Shown in pieces: positions 48,031-56,500 of a stretch of DNA of 64,000 nt. Within the stretch, counting starts at the first letter, position 1, and every line of letters begins with the position of its first letter. A program made the position numbers and the translations under genes. The notes below the pieces were generated by a model. It searched no databases, was not told where the DNA came from, and saw only the letters and a list, made by a program, of their open reading frames with translations. Origin of the DNA: Pseudomonas guariconensis (GTDB lineage: Bacteria > Pseudomonadota > Gammaproteobacteria > Pseudomonadales > Pseudomonadaceae); the NCBI RefSeq assembly GCF_024127895.1, contig NZ_JAMYBK010000008.1:118768-182767 (forward strand), in the 5' to 3' direction.

Positions 48031-48345
48031 ATGAGTCGAGTCTTGCTGATTGCTGCTCTCGCGTCCGTTTCTACGCTTACCTTCGCCGCGGGCGGCGAGG
48101 AAACCTGCAAGAAGATCTCTGCCGTGGCTGGCGAGGCCATGGAGGCTCGACAGAGGGGTGACCTACTGGAAGACGCCATGTCCTCTGTCGGGGACAAGAG
48201 CAGGTTCTCTGATGCCATGGTCATTAAAGCGTATAACGCGCCGGTAGTGGTTAGCTCAGAAGGTAAGCGAAAGGTGGTTTTTGATTTCAGAAACACCGCG
48301 TACTCTGACTGTTACTGGAACATAATTGAGCCAACGAAACAGTAA
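48031..48345 (+). CDS. Secreted/periplasmic moron (104 aa)
   Basis: Signal peptide MSRVLLIAALASVSTLTFAA with cleavage likely after FAA; GGAG lies six bases upstream. The mature part of about 84 residues has two cysteines (ETCKKIS, SDCYWNI) at its ends that could join. It is followed by a terminator. Probably a lysogenic conversion gene; function unknown. Confidence 0.7.
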   Translation: MSRVLLIAALASVSTLTFAAGGEETCKKISAVAGEAMEARQRGDLLEDAMSSVGDKSRFSDAMVIKAYNAPVVVSSEGKRKVVFDFRNTAYSDCYWNIIEPTKQ

Positions 48346-48383
48346 AGAAATCCTATTTGGCGGTTAATGAGATGGTCACCCCG

Positions 48384-48420
48384 ACACCCTGCGAGGGCTA
48401 CGCTTTCGTAGGGTGTTTGT
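48384..48420 (+). terminator. Terminator upstream of the truncated gene I
   Basis: ACACCCT (48384-48390) pairs with AGGGTGT (48410-48416), with an inner TACG-CTTT-CGTA stem, then TTTGTTTATG. The following leader ATGCCCGGAGGAA recurs before gene J (53576) and as ATGCCTGGAGG before the intact gene I. Confidence 0.7.
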
Positions 48421-48441
48421 TTATGCCCGGAGGAACGCACG

Positions 48442-48531
48442 ATGACAACGGCGGCACATTATCAGCCAATGACCCTGATCAAGCTGTCAGGGTCACTGGC
48501 GCAGAAATTACAGGCGATTTCTGAGGCATGA
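48442..48531 (+). pseudogene. Truncated tail assembly gene I (29 codons)
   Basis: The frame begins MTTAAHYQPMTLIKLSGSLA and stops at TGA 48529. The start matches the N-terminus of lambda gpI-type proteins and is similar to the intact copy at 52266 (MTVTAAHFTPRTQIRLGGFL). It also has the same upstream leader. It is a 5' remnant left when the accessory block entered between K and I. Confidence 0.7.
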
Positions 48532-48748
48532 GTCATTGATCGGAAGCCCGGTAAACGCCGGGCTTTGTGCATTCTGGGAGGGTGAAAAGCCCAGCGCTTG
48601 GCCGGGCTTGGGGTTGTCTACCTGACTCAATGTCATGTAGTCCTTCAGCAGCGTCACTCGCAGTGACGTAATGTGCTTTATGGGACTCGCCAGGGGTGTG
48701 CAACCGAAGCACACCCTAAGGCTAGGATTTCCCAGAAGCTGGCCTGGC

Positions 48749-49168
48749 CTAGTCCTCTTTGGGAAAGCGTTTGCGTGGTTTTGGCCCAGTATTCGGCTTT
48801 GGCTTTGCGTTGTCCGGCGCGACCGGGAAAGCCCCCATCCCGGACAGAGCGCTCTCGATAGCACTCGACACCGCGTCAAGTAAGTCCTCACGGGTTACCC
48901 CGACGCCTGACAGGCTGCTCTCGATCAGCTTCGCCTTGTCGACGCCAGAAATCTTCCGATCCGGGGTTGGGTTGTCGGGTACCTCTTCGGCGAAAGGAAG
49001 CCCCAGATTCTGGCGAACTATGTCGTTTTTCCGAAAGGTCGACCACAGCCGCGCAATGATCTCGGCATGAAGGGACCGCGCTCCATGGTTGGCGCTCGCT
49101 TCGAGAAGTGCGCGAAGCTCCGGAGGCATCCTTATAGGATATGGGCTGATCGTATGGCGATCTGACAT
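48749..49168 (-). CDS. Arc/Mnt-type repressor, leftward
   Basis: A 139-residue protein. The N-terminus SDRHTISPYPIRMPPELRAL then EASANHGARSLHAEIIARLW is an Arc-family ribbon-helix-helix (PIRMPxELR ... SxxxEI). The C-terminus is longer than Mnt: an acidic region and a KPKPNTGPKPRKRFPKED tail. GGAG precedes the ATG. It diverges from a second Arc-like gene across a 119-bp region, the arrangement of P22 mnt and arc. Confidence 0.8.
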   Translation of the reverse strand: MSDRHTISPYPIRMPPELRALLEASANHGARSLHAEIIARLWSTFRKNDIVRQNLGLPFAEEVPDNPTPDRKISGVDKAKLIESSLSGVGVTREDLLDAVSSAIESALSGMGAFPVAPDNAKPKPNTGPKPRKRFPKED

Positions 49169-49287
49169 GGAGGGTCTCCGGTGGTTTTGCGCGGAGTATG
49201 AGAAAAGAATCCACATAACTCAATGAGTCCACTTGACTCGCTGCTTCTATGAGTTAATATGAGTCCACGCAAGCAAGGGAGGTAATC
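49169..49287. promoter_or_regulatory. Divergent operator/promoter region of the immI-like module
   Basis: Contains ATGAGTCCAC twice (49224 and 49259) and inverted elements ACTCA-A-TGAGT and GAGTC-CACTT-GACTC between the two Arc-like genes. These are likely binding sites for the Arc/Mnt-type proteins controlling both directions. Confidence 0.6.
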
Positions 49288-49464
49288 ATGAAAGATCGAC
49301 ACCAAAATGCGCCGTACAGCCTGCGCATCGGTGAGGAATTAAAAGACAGGGCTCGCAACGAGGCGCACGCAAACCGCCGCAGCCTTAATGCCGAGATTGG
49401 GCTGCTGATTGAGGAGGGATTGAAGTGGAGAGAGCTTCAGAAAGGTGCCCAGGCAACAGCCTGA
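49288..49464 (+). CDS. Arc-like repressor, rightward (58 aa)
   Basis: MKDRHQNAPYSLRIGEELKD followed by RRSLNAEIGLLIEEGLK is a minimal Arc ribbon-helix-helix (YSLRIxxELKDRA ... RSLNAEI), the size of P22 Arc (53 aa). AGGGAGG lies seven bases before ATG. It is the first gene of the antirepressor transcript and probably represses it. Confidence 0.85.
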   Translation: MKDRHQNAPYSLRIGEELKDRARNEAHANRRSLNAEIGLLIEEGLKWRELQKGAQATA

Positions 49465-49469
49465 AAACG

Positions 49470-49500
49470 AAGAAGCCCCAGTGCGGGAACACTGAGGCTT
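49470..49500. terminator. Hairpin between arc-like and ant-like genes
   Basis: GAAGCC and CAGTG pair with CACTG and GGCTTC around a 6-base loop, with one internal mismatch. On the minus strand it is followed by a T-rich stretch (CTTCTTCGTTTTC). In P22 the antisense sar RNA ends in this same intergenic space. Confidence 0.55.
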
Positions 49501-49538
49501 CGGATATCAACGCAGTCATCGATCAGGAAAACAACGTC

Positions 49539-50468
49539 ATGGGCGATAATAGCACAAACGTAATCCCGTTCAATTTCGGCAAGCAGCAGGTCCGCACGCT
49601 GCTGATCAATGACCAGCCGTGGTTTGTCGCTGCTGATGTCTCGTCCGCCTTGCTGTATGCGGAAGCCAAGGATATGACGCGGAACCTGGACGACGACGAG
49701 AAGGGTAGGCAGATTGTGCCGACCCCTGGCGGTGCGCAGGAAATGCTGGTGATTAACGAGTCAGGCCTATACTCGGCCATCCTTCGCAGTCGCAAGGCCG
49801 AGGCCAAGCGCTTCAAAAAGTGGGTCACCTCTGAGGTTCTGCCGGCCATTCGCAAACATGGCCGCTACGAAGACCATCAGGCGAAGATGCCAACCCTCAT
49901 GGATGAGCTGATCGGCATGAGCGAGCTGAGCGTCATCAAGGGCCTGATCAGGGACAAGGGCAAGGCGGTTCCTGCTGATCGGCAAAAGAGCTTCGCGCTG
50001 ACCATGCACAACCGCTTGCATACCCGCTTCAACGTGCCGCGCACTGAGCTGATCCCGGCCGGGCAGTTCGAGGCAGCCTGCAACTTCATCGCCGCCTACA
50101 ACGTGTTGGAGGGTGAGTTCATCGCTAAGGAGCCGCCTCAGCTCCAGTTGCCGCTGAATATTCACTACCCGATTGAAGCGCTTGCTGCACTGCGCGAAGG
50201 CATGCTGACCATTCGCAACGACAAGCAGGCGTGGCTCGACGTGAAACTCGAAGATCTACGAGACAGCCGCGATAACAGCACGCCTCTCGAAAGCCTGCTG
50301 TGGGACCTGGAGAAGGCTGGATTCGATATCCGAGGCGCATGGTGGGAGCTTCGCACTTACCGCAACAAGCTGCGCGAGATCAGTTCGTTTGTGATTGGAA
50401 TGGGCCGGGTGATGGAAGAGCCTCAGCGTTACGCGGTGGATGCGCCGAAAGGGAGGGCCGCAGCATGA
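49539..50468 (+). CDS. Antirepressor with BRO-N domain
   Basis: A 309-residue protein. The BRO-N domain (residues 10-110) has VRTLLINDQPWFVAADVSSA, LVINESGLYSAILRSRKAEA and KRFKKWVTSEVLPAIRKHGR. The C-terminal part (120-300) is a phage-specific Ant-type domain. By position after arc it corresponds to P22 ant, which inactivates the c2/CI repressor. The start MGDNSTNV at 49539 is preceded by AGGAAAACAACG. It overlaps the next gene by 4 bases. Confidence 0.8.
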   Translation: MGDNSTNVIPFNFGKQQVRTLLINDQPWFVAADVSSALLYAEAKDMTRNLDDDEKGRQIVPTPGGAQEMLVINESGLYSAILRSRKAEAKRFKKWVTSEVLPAIRKHGRYEDHQAKMPTLMDELIGMSELSVIKGLIRDKGKAVPADRQKSFALTMHNRLHTRFNVPRTELIPAGQFEAACNFIAAYNVLEGEFIAKEPPQLQLPLNIHYPIEALAALREGMLTIRNDKQAWLDVKLEDLRDSRDNSTPLESLLWDLEKAGFDIRGAWWELRTYRNKLREISSFVIGMGRVMEEPQRYAVDAPKGRAAA

Positions 50469-51271
50469 GTGCGCTGACGATCGCAGGCATCGAGATTCAC
50501 CAGGATCAGGATGGCCGGTTCAGCCTCAATGACTTCCATAAGGCGGCCGGGGGAGAAGATCGTCACCGGCCTTCGCGCTGGGTGGAAAATCAGCAGGCTC
50601 AAGATTTGGTCGAAGAGATTGGCAAAGCCGGAATTCCGGCTTTGAGGATCGTCAAAGGAGGGAGGGCAGCAGGGACCTACGCCTGCAAGGAACTGGTCTA
50701 CGCCTACGCCATGTGGGTCAGCCCTGTATTCAGCCTGCATGTGATCCGCACGTTCGATTCTGCAGCGGCGAACGATGCAGTCATCCCTCAGGAGCGCCGC
50801 CTGCCCGTAGCGGCTGACAACTTCGACGCGGCCAAGCGCATCGCCGAGAGCCTAGGCTTGGAAGGGAACCAAGCGATACTGAGTGCTAACAGTATGGTCC
50901 GCTCGGCCATCGGAATCGACCTGATGGAAATGGCCGGCGTTAAGCGGCTGGTCAACGAAGCTCAGGAGATGAACTACCTTCCCAGCGAGCTTGGTGCGAA
51001 GTTTGGCATGACTGCGAACAGCATGAACAAGCTGCTGGCCCAGTGCGGGCTGCAACACCACGTGACGTACAAGCCCGGCAAGAAACGCTGGGAGGTCACG
51101 CCGGACGGCAAGGAGTATGCGGTCATCACCGACACCGGCAAAAAGCACAGCGACGGAAAACCGGTGCAGCAGATCCTCTGGAAGGAGTCGGTGGCAAAGC
51201 CGCTGAAACGTCTGGCCGAGAAGCTGCAGGCCGAAATGCCGGAGGTCGTGGCGCACGGCCTGTCGCGGTAA
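50465..51271 (+). CDS. KilA-N domain antirepressor-like protein
   Basis: A 268-residue protein. The KilA-N domain spans 1-95: FSLNDFHKAAGGEDRHRPSR, VKGGRAAGTYACKELVYAYA and MWVSPVFSLHVIRTFD. The C-terminal half carries a phage helix-turn-helix region (LPSELGAKFGMTANSMNKLL) typical of KilA-N/antirepressor proteins. It is coupled to the ant-like gene (ATGA), so the module has two antirepressor-type proteins. Target unknown. Confidence 0.82.
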   Translation: MSALTIAGIEIHQDQDGRFSLNDFHKAAGGEDRHRPSRWVENQQAQDLVEEIGKAGIPALRIVKGGRAAGTYACKELVYAYAMWVSPVFSLHVIRTFDSAAANDAVIPQERRLPVAADNFDAAKRIAESLGLEGNQAILSANSMVRSAIGIDLMEMAGVKRLVNEAQEMNYLPSELGAKFGMTANSMNKLLAQCGLQHHVTYKPGKKRWEVTPDGKEYAVITDTGKKHSDGKPVQQILWKESVAKPLKRLAEKLQAEMPEVVAHGLSR

Positions 51272-51338
51272 CCTCCGTTTGATCCAGGGCCTTGTCTGTG
51301 CAGGCTTGGTGCCGCTTAATTAACCAAGGAAATATTGT

Positions 51339-51800
51339 ATGGATTACAGCAAAATCGGAACCGCAGAGCGCGTGAAGCTGACAATTGAAGCTGCCGCGAG
51401 TCAAGATTTTGAAACAGTAAAAAAACTGGTCGATACCTGTCCGCGGAGCAAGGTCGAAATTCAAAACCTGGAGTATTTGGACAAAACGCGAATGCTGATG
51501 AATGTAGCGGCCCGTTTCGAGATGGAAATGCGCGGCATCGCTCTGGCCGTCCAAGCTTCCGATAACCCGCCGCCGATCATGGCTCAGATGAATGCCGCGA
51601 AAGTTGTGTGGCTTGAATTCTGCTCTCATCACGACATTGATCCCGAGGTACTCATCCAAACTGCTGGCGGTCACCATCCGCTGGTAAAGCAATTCCTGGG
51701 ATGGTGTTGCTTGCCGCCAGATGAGGCGCTCGTTGCCCATTGGCGCAAGGTGTTTCACGCAGCGTCTACTGGCGACCTTGTGACAGAGAGGCGGCACTGA
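51339..51800 (+). CDS. Hypothetical protein (153 aa)
   Basis: MDYSKIGTAERVKLTIEAAA, LVDTCPRSKVEIQNLEYLDK and VVWLEFCSHHDIDPEVLIQT. A helical soluble protein with several cysteines and histidines. It follows the antirepressor pair by 67 bases. Similar proteins occur near phage regulators; function unknown. Confidence 0.65.
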   Translation: MDYSKIGTAERVKLTIEAAASQDFETVKKLVDTCPRSKVEIQNLEYLDKTRMLMNVAARFEMEMRGIALAVQASDNPPPIMAQMNAAKVVWLEFCSHHDIDPEVLIQTAGGHHPLVKQFLGWCCLPPDEALVAHWRKVFHAASTGDLVTERRH

Positions 51801-51852
51801 TAGCCAGAGGTGGCAAATCATTGCTACTGTCCCCTCTAAAAGGAGGGGACTT

Positions 51853-52212
51853 ATGCGAGTTTTGATCTGCGCTCTAGGGCTGTTGGTGTTGGGTGGGTGC
51901 GCGAATGTGGCTGACATTAGAGCCAATCCCCCAGTGCTCTCCCTTAAATCGACCAAGTCAGCCGAACAGGTGGCCGAATGTATCCGTGATGGATGGCAGT
52001 CGACCTCAATCATTGGTGGGAGTGTTGGTGGCGTGCTTCAGAAGTCGGGGAACAGCTACAGTGTTATAGCTCCAAATCCGGAGACCCCGTGGCACATAGC
52101 TGATATCGCCCCCTTGGCAGTTGATGCCTCGAAAATCACTTATAGGTTCCACCGAACTTGGCAGGCGCCAAGCGAAAAGGTCCTCAGTGTCGTGAGGTCC
52201 TGCGCGGGATAA
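51853..52212 (+). CDS. Small lipoprotein moron (119 aa)
   Basis: Signal MRVLICALGLLVLGGC with lipobox LGGC, Cys16. The mature domain (QVAECIRDGWQSTSIIGGSV, then YSVIAPNPETPWHIADIAPL) is beta-rich with two further cysteines (AECIRD and RSCAG). GGAGG upstream. It ends before a terminator and the intact gene I. Likely envelope-located and expressed in the lysogen; may act in conversion or exclusion. Confidence 0.75.
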   Translation: MRVLICALGLLVLGGCANVADIRANPPVLSLKSTKSAEQVAECIRDGWQSTSIIGGSVGGVLQKSGNSYSVIAPNPETPWHIADIAPLAVDASKITYRFHRTWQAPSEKVLSVVRSCAG

Positions 52213-52226
52213 CAAAGTTTTTAATC

Positions 52227-52250
52227 AAACCTCCTGCGGGAGGTTTTTTT
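52227..52250 (+). terminator. Terminator ahead of gene I
   Basis: AACCTCC / GGAGGTT stem with loop TGCG, then TTTTTTT. Immediately followed by the ATGCCTGGAGG leader and gene I, so antiterminated late transcription must pass it. Confidence 0.8.
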
Positions 52251-52265
52251 ATGCCTGGAGGGTAC

Positions 52266-52880
52266 ATGACGGTTACAGCAGCTCACTTCACTCCGAGGAC
52301 CCAAATCCGTCTTGGCGGCTTTCTTGGGAAGAAGTACGGCAAGCACCACAGTCTCCTGCTGGATCGTGGAGATGCAATGGAAGCGGCTAAGGCAATGGAT
52401 GTAAATCATCCTGGTTTTGCTCGGGACCTAGTTGAGGCCGAGGGCAGGGGGCTGCGTTTCGCGATCTTCAAGAACGGCAAGAACATTGGCGAAAAGGATC
52501 TTGGCAGGGGAGGCGCCAGCGAGCTTTTGTTCGTGCCGATCGTAGCCGGGAGCAAGCGTGGAGGGATGCTGCAAACGGTCCTGGGGGCAGTTCTGATTGC
52601 GGTGGCGTATTTCAATCCATTTGGAGCCCTCTCCGGCCCTGCGATTAGCGCTATGTATGCTGCTGGCGTAGCAAACGTAGCCGGCGGCGTAATCCAAATG
52701 CTCAGCCCGCAGGCTAAGGGGCTCTCACAAAGCGGCGCCCCTGAGAACCTACCGTCGTACGCCTTCGGTAGCGCCAAGAACACCACGGCCAGCGGCAACC
52801 CGGTCCCGATCTGCATCGGTGAGCGCCGATGGGGCGGGGCGGTTATCTCTGCGTCGATCCGCGCGGAGGACAAAGCATGA
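52266..52880 (+). CDS. Tail assembly protein I
   Basis: A 204-residue gpI-like protein. N-terminal ubiquitin-like region (TQIRLGGFLGKKYGKHHSLL, AMDVNHPGFARDLVEAEGRG) is followed by two hydrophobic segments (MLQTVLGAVLIAVAYFNPFG) and a Gly/Ser linker. The C-terminal GNPVPICIGERRWGGAVISA is shared with gpI proteins. Needed for tail tip assembly and lost from the finished tail in lambda. GGAGG lies four bases before the ATG. Confidence 0.85.
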   Translation: MTVTAAHFTPRTQIRLGGFLGKKYGKHHSLLLDRGDAMEAAKAMDVNHPGFARDLVEAEGRGLRFAIFKNGKNIGEKDLGRGGASELLFVPIVAGSKRGGMLQTVLGAVLIAVAYFNPFGALSGPAISAMYAAGVANVAGGVIQMLSPQAKGLSQSGAPENLPSYAFGSAKNTTASGNPVPICIGERRWGGAVISASIRAEDKA

Positions 52881-52999
52881 AACCTGAGCGCGTTAGGATT
52901 GGCGAGTACCGTTCCTCAAGCTGCAGGTACTCGCCAGGGATTCTCAGTTCTGAGAGGCGTAACAGCCAACCACGGGCGGCTCTGCCGCAGGAGAGGAGC

Positions 53000-53248
53000 A
53001 TGCAGCAGCGTTACATGCTAACCATTCACGACCTGTTCACTGTGTGCGATGGAGTGCATTGCGGTGGCGAGACGTTCGTTGCGATCCTGGATGCAGACGT
53101 GGAAATCGACCGATTGAGATTCGCGGGAAGAATGAGCCCCGGCGCTGCCGGGCATCGCCGCAGCTATGTCGGCAAGCCAGGACTCACTGCACAACTGGTT
53201 TCTGGGCCAGGGCGCATTACCTTCGAGGCGATCACTTCGGAGGCGTAA
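53000..53248 (+). CDS. Hypothetical protein (82 aa)
   Basis: MQQRYMLTIHDLFTVCDGVH starts after the strong site GGAGAGGAGC. The frame is also open from ATG 52877, overlapping the gene I stop; that longer form (123 aa) is possible. Beta-rich; function unknown. Overlaps the next leftward gene by 17 bases. Confidence 0.6.
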   Translation: MQQRYMLTIHDLFTVCDGVHCGGETFVAILDADVEIDRLRFAGRMSPGAAGHRRSYVGKPGLTAQLVSGPGRITFEAITSEA

Positions 53249-53462
53249 GGCCGCCTATGAAATCATCGGTGCCGAGCCGGTGTGATCCATAGTCGATGGT
53301 GTAGTTGTCGCCGCGAGCTTCGGCCTCTGCCTCTGCTGCCTCTTTGCTCGGGTAGATGTCGACAAAGTGCCAGGTGGTTTTGTTAATCACCCCCCAGCCA
53401 AGCACCCAGCCAGCATTGTCAGGATCTGGGGGAAGGTTTTTTGCCAAGCTTCGGATGGTCAT
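53232..53462 (-). CDS. Antisense small protein, moron (76 aa)
   Basis: MTIRSLAKNLPPDPDNAGWV followed by VDIYPSKEAAEAEAEARGDN, a mixed alpha/beta pattern of SPOR-like small proteins. GGAGAG precedes the ATG. Leftward between the rightward genes I and J; probably a moron. Confidence 0.6.
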   Translation of the reverse strand: MTIRSLAKNLPPDPDNAGWVLGWGVINKTTWHFVDIYPSKEAAEAEAEARGDNYTIDYGSHRLGTDDFIGGLTPPK

Positions 53463-53485
53463 GAATCTCTCCTTGATTGAGTGAC

Positions 53486-53524
53486 GGCACGACGCTACTA
53501 CCCCGGCGGGTCAACTGCTACTGG
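53486..53524 (+). repeat. Direct repeat, right copy
   Basis: Counterpart of 47364-47403 (common ACGCTACTAC and TACTGGC ends). It precedes a CCCG/CGGG hairpin with a T-run and the ATGCCCGGAGGAA leader of gene J. Confidence 0.55.
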
Positions 53525-53591
53525 CAATTCATCCACGCTGTACAACATTCCAGCCCGTCTAGTGCGGGTTTTTTCATGCCCGGAGGAAAGC

Positions 53592-56500
53592 ATGGGCGCA
53601 GCACAGCAGCTCGGCATTGCTGGCGCGAAAGGCGGCAGCAGCAAGCCAAAGACGCCGGTGGAGTCGCCGGACACCCTGCAGTCCACCAACATCGCCAGCA
53701 TTCTCCTGGCCGTGGGCGAAGGGGAGTTCGATGGTACCCCGACCGACCGGGATATCTACCTCGACAACACACCGATCATGGATGCCAGCGGCAACCTGAA
53801 CTTCCCCGGCGTGAAGTGGGAGTGGCGCCCAGGCAGCATCGATCAGCAGTACATCAAGGGTATCCCGGCGATCGAGAACGAGACCACGGTCAACGTCGAG
53901 CTGCGCAGTGATACGCCGTTCACCCGTGCCCTGAGCAACATCCAGCTTTCGCGCCTGCGCCTTCGTTTCACCTGGCCGCGCCTGGCCAGCCAGGACAGCA
54001 GTGGCAACACCAACGGCTACCGCATCGAGTATGCCGTCGACATCGCCACCGATGGTGGGGCCTATGCCGAGGCGCACCGCGGCGCCGTGGACGGCAAGAC
54101 CACCAACGGCTACCAGCGCTCTGTCAGCGTGGACCTGCCGACCGCCACCTCGGGCTGGATGTTCCGCGTGCGCCGGATCACGCCGAACCAGAACAGCGGC
54201 ACGGTCGCCGACACGATGACTATTGCGGGCTACACAGAGATCATCGACGAGAAGCTGCGCTACCCGAACACCGCGTTGCTGTACATCGAGTTCGACGCCC
54301 AGCAGTTCCAGAACATCCCCGAGGTCACGGTGCGGTGCAAGGCGCGCCGCTGGCCGGTGCCGAGCAACTACGACCCGATCACCCGGACTTACACCGGCGT
54401 GTGGGACGGCACCTTCAAGCAGGCCTGGACCAACAACCCGGCGTTCGTGACCTATGGCCTGTGCGTCGAGGATCGCTTCGGCCTGGGCAAGCGCATCAAG
54501 TCGTGGATGGTCGACAAGTGGGAGATGTACCGCATCGCCCAGTACTGCGACCAGCTGGTGCCGGATGGCCTGGGCGGCCAGGAGCCGCGTTACCTGTGCG
54601 ACATGAACCTGCAGGGCAGGGCCGAGGCCTGGATGCTGCTGCGGGATCTCTCGGCCATCTACCGGGGCATGGTCTATTGGGCGCATGGCTCGCTGTTCAT
54701 GCAGGCCGACATGCCGCGCGCCCAGGACATCGACTACGTCTTCACGCGCTCGAACGTCATCGACGGCGACTTCGTGTATGGCGGTGCCGAGCGCAACACC
54801 CACTACAGCCGGGCCCTGGTCAGCTACGACAACCCGGCCAACAACTACGACACCGACGTTATCCCGGTGACCGACCTGGCGCTGCAGCGCCGGTACCGGG
54901 ACCGACCGATCGAGATCTCGGCCATCGGCTGCACCCGCGCCTCCGAGGCCCAGCGCCGCGGCAAGTGGGCGCTGCTGAGCAATGACCAGGACCGCACCGT
55001 CACCTTCCGGACAGGCATGGAGGGACGCATTCCGCTCCCGGGGTACGTCATCCCCGTGGCTGATGAGCTGGTGGCCGGCAGGCCCAACGGTGGCCGGATC
55101 TCGGCGGCCGCCGGCCGGGTGGTGACCCTGGACCGTGACACGCCGATCAAGGCGGGCGACCGCTTGATCCTGAACCTGCCGAACGGCACTGCCCAGGCGC
55201 GCACGGTCCAATCGGTGAACGGCCGTGCGGTGACCGTGACCACCGCCTACAGCGTCCAGCCTGAGCCGCAGCTGCAGTGGGCGATCGACTACGAGGACCT
55301 GGCTATCCAGCTGTTCCGCGTGTTGAAGACTTCGCGCACCCAGGAAGGGCAGTACGAGATCACGGCCCTCGAGTTCAACCCCAGCAAGTTCGCTGCGATC
55401 GACACCGGCGCCAAACTGGAAAGCCGGCCGATCAGCGTGATCCCGGTCACCACCGTGGCGCCGCCGGCGAGCGTCACGCTGACGTCGGAATACGCAATCT
55501 CCCAGGGCATCGCGGTCAGCACCATGACCATCGCCTGGCCTGCGGTGGAAGGTGCCGTGGCCTACGACGTGGAGTGGCGCAAGGACGACGGCAACTGGAT
55601 CCGCCTGCAGCGCGTCGGCACCACCTCGGTTGACGTGGTGGGCATCTACGCCGGGGCTTACCTGGCTCGGGTACGGGCTGTGAGCGCCTTCGACATCACG
55701 TCGATCTGGCGCAACTCCATGCTGACGGAGCTGAAAGGGAAGGAAGGGCAGCCGCCGGCGCCTGCTTTCCTGAACACCTCCCCGGAGATTTTCGGTATTC
55801 GCCTGACCTGGGGGTTCCCGGCAGGCGCGGGTGATACCGAGTACACCGAGATCGAGATGGCCTCCGAGCCTACCGGCCAGAACCCGGTTGCCCTTGGCCT
55901 GCAGGCGTACCCGACCTCGACCTACCTGCACAGCGGCATGGCCGCAGCGGTGGTGAGGTATTTCCGGGCGCGCCTGGTAGACCGAAGCGGCAACATTGGT
56001 CCCTGGACCGACTGGGTGTTTGGGCAGTCGAATGCCGATGCCAGCGAGATCCTCGACTACATCACCGGCAAGATCACCGAAACTGAGCTCGGCCAAGAAC
56101 TGCTGTCCGAAATCGAGAAGATCTCTGGCAGCGGCCCAGGCTCGGTCAATGTCCGGATCACCGAGGGTGACACGGCGCTCCAGAGCCAGATCGACTCGCT
56201 ACAGTCGCAGATTGCCGATATCGCGGGCACTCCCGACTGGGACGCGAATCAAGCCTATCTGGCGGGCTCCCTGGTCAAGCTGGACGGCAAGCTGTACAGG
56301 GCCAGGCAGGACGTTCCGGCGGGCACCCCGGTGACCAATGCCACGTACTGGGAGTACATGGGCGATTACGCCTCTCTTGGCGAGATGGTTTCGGCCTTGG
56401 CAGTTCGAATCGATGGCGTCGAAACCAGCGTCGAGGAGATCAACGGCGAGCTGGCCGCGATGGCCACCAGGATCATCGGCGTCGAGGCGCAGGTGTTCCC

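Noticed and set aside
53574..56096. An 840-codon open frame on the minus strand
   Set aside because: It is the antisense shadow of gene J, caused by high third-position GC; its product is a low-complexity Arg/Val/Gly-rich string with no domain.
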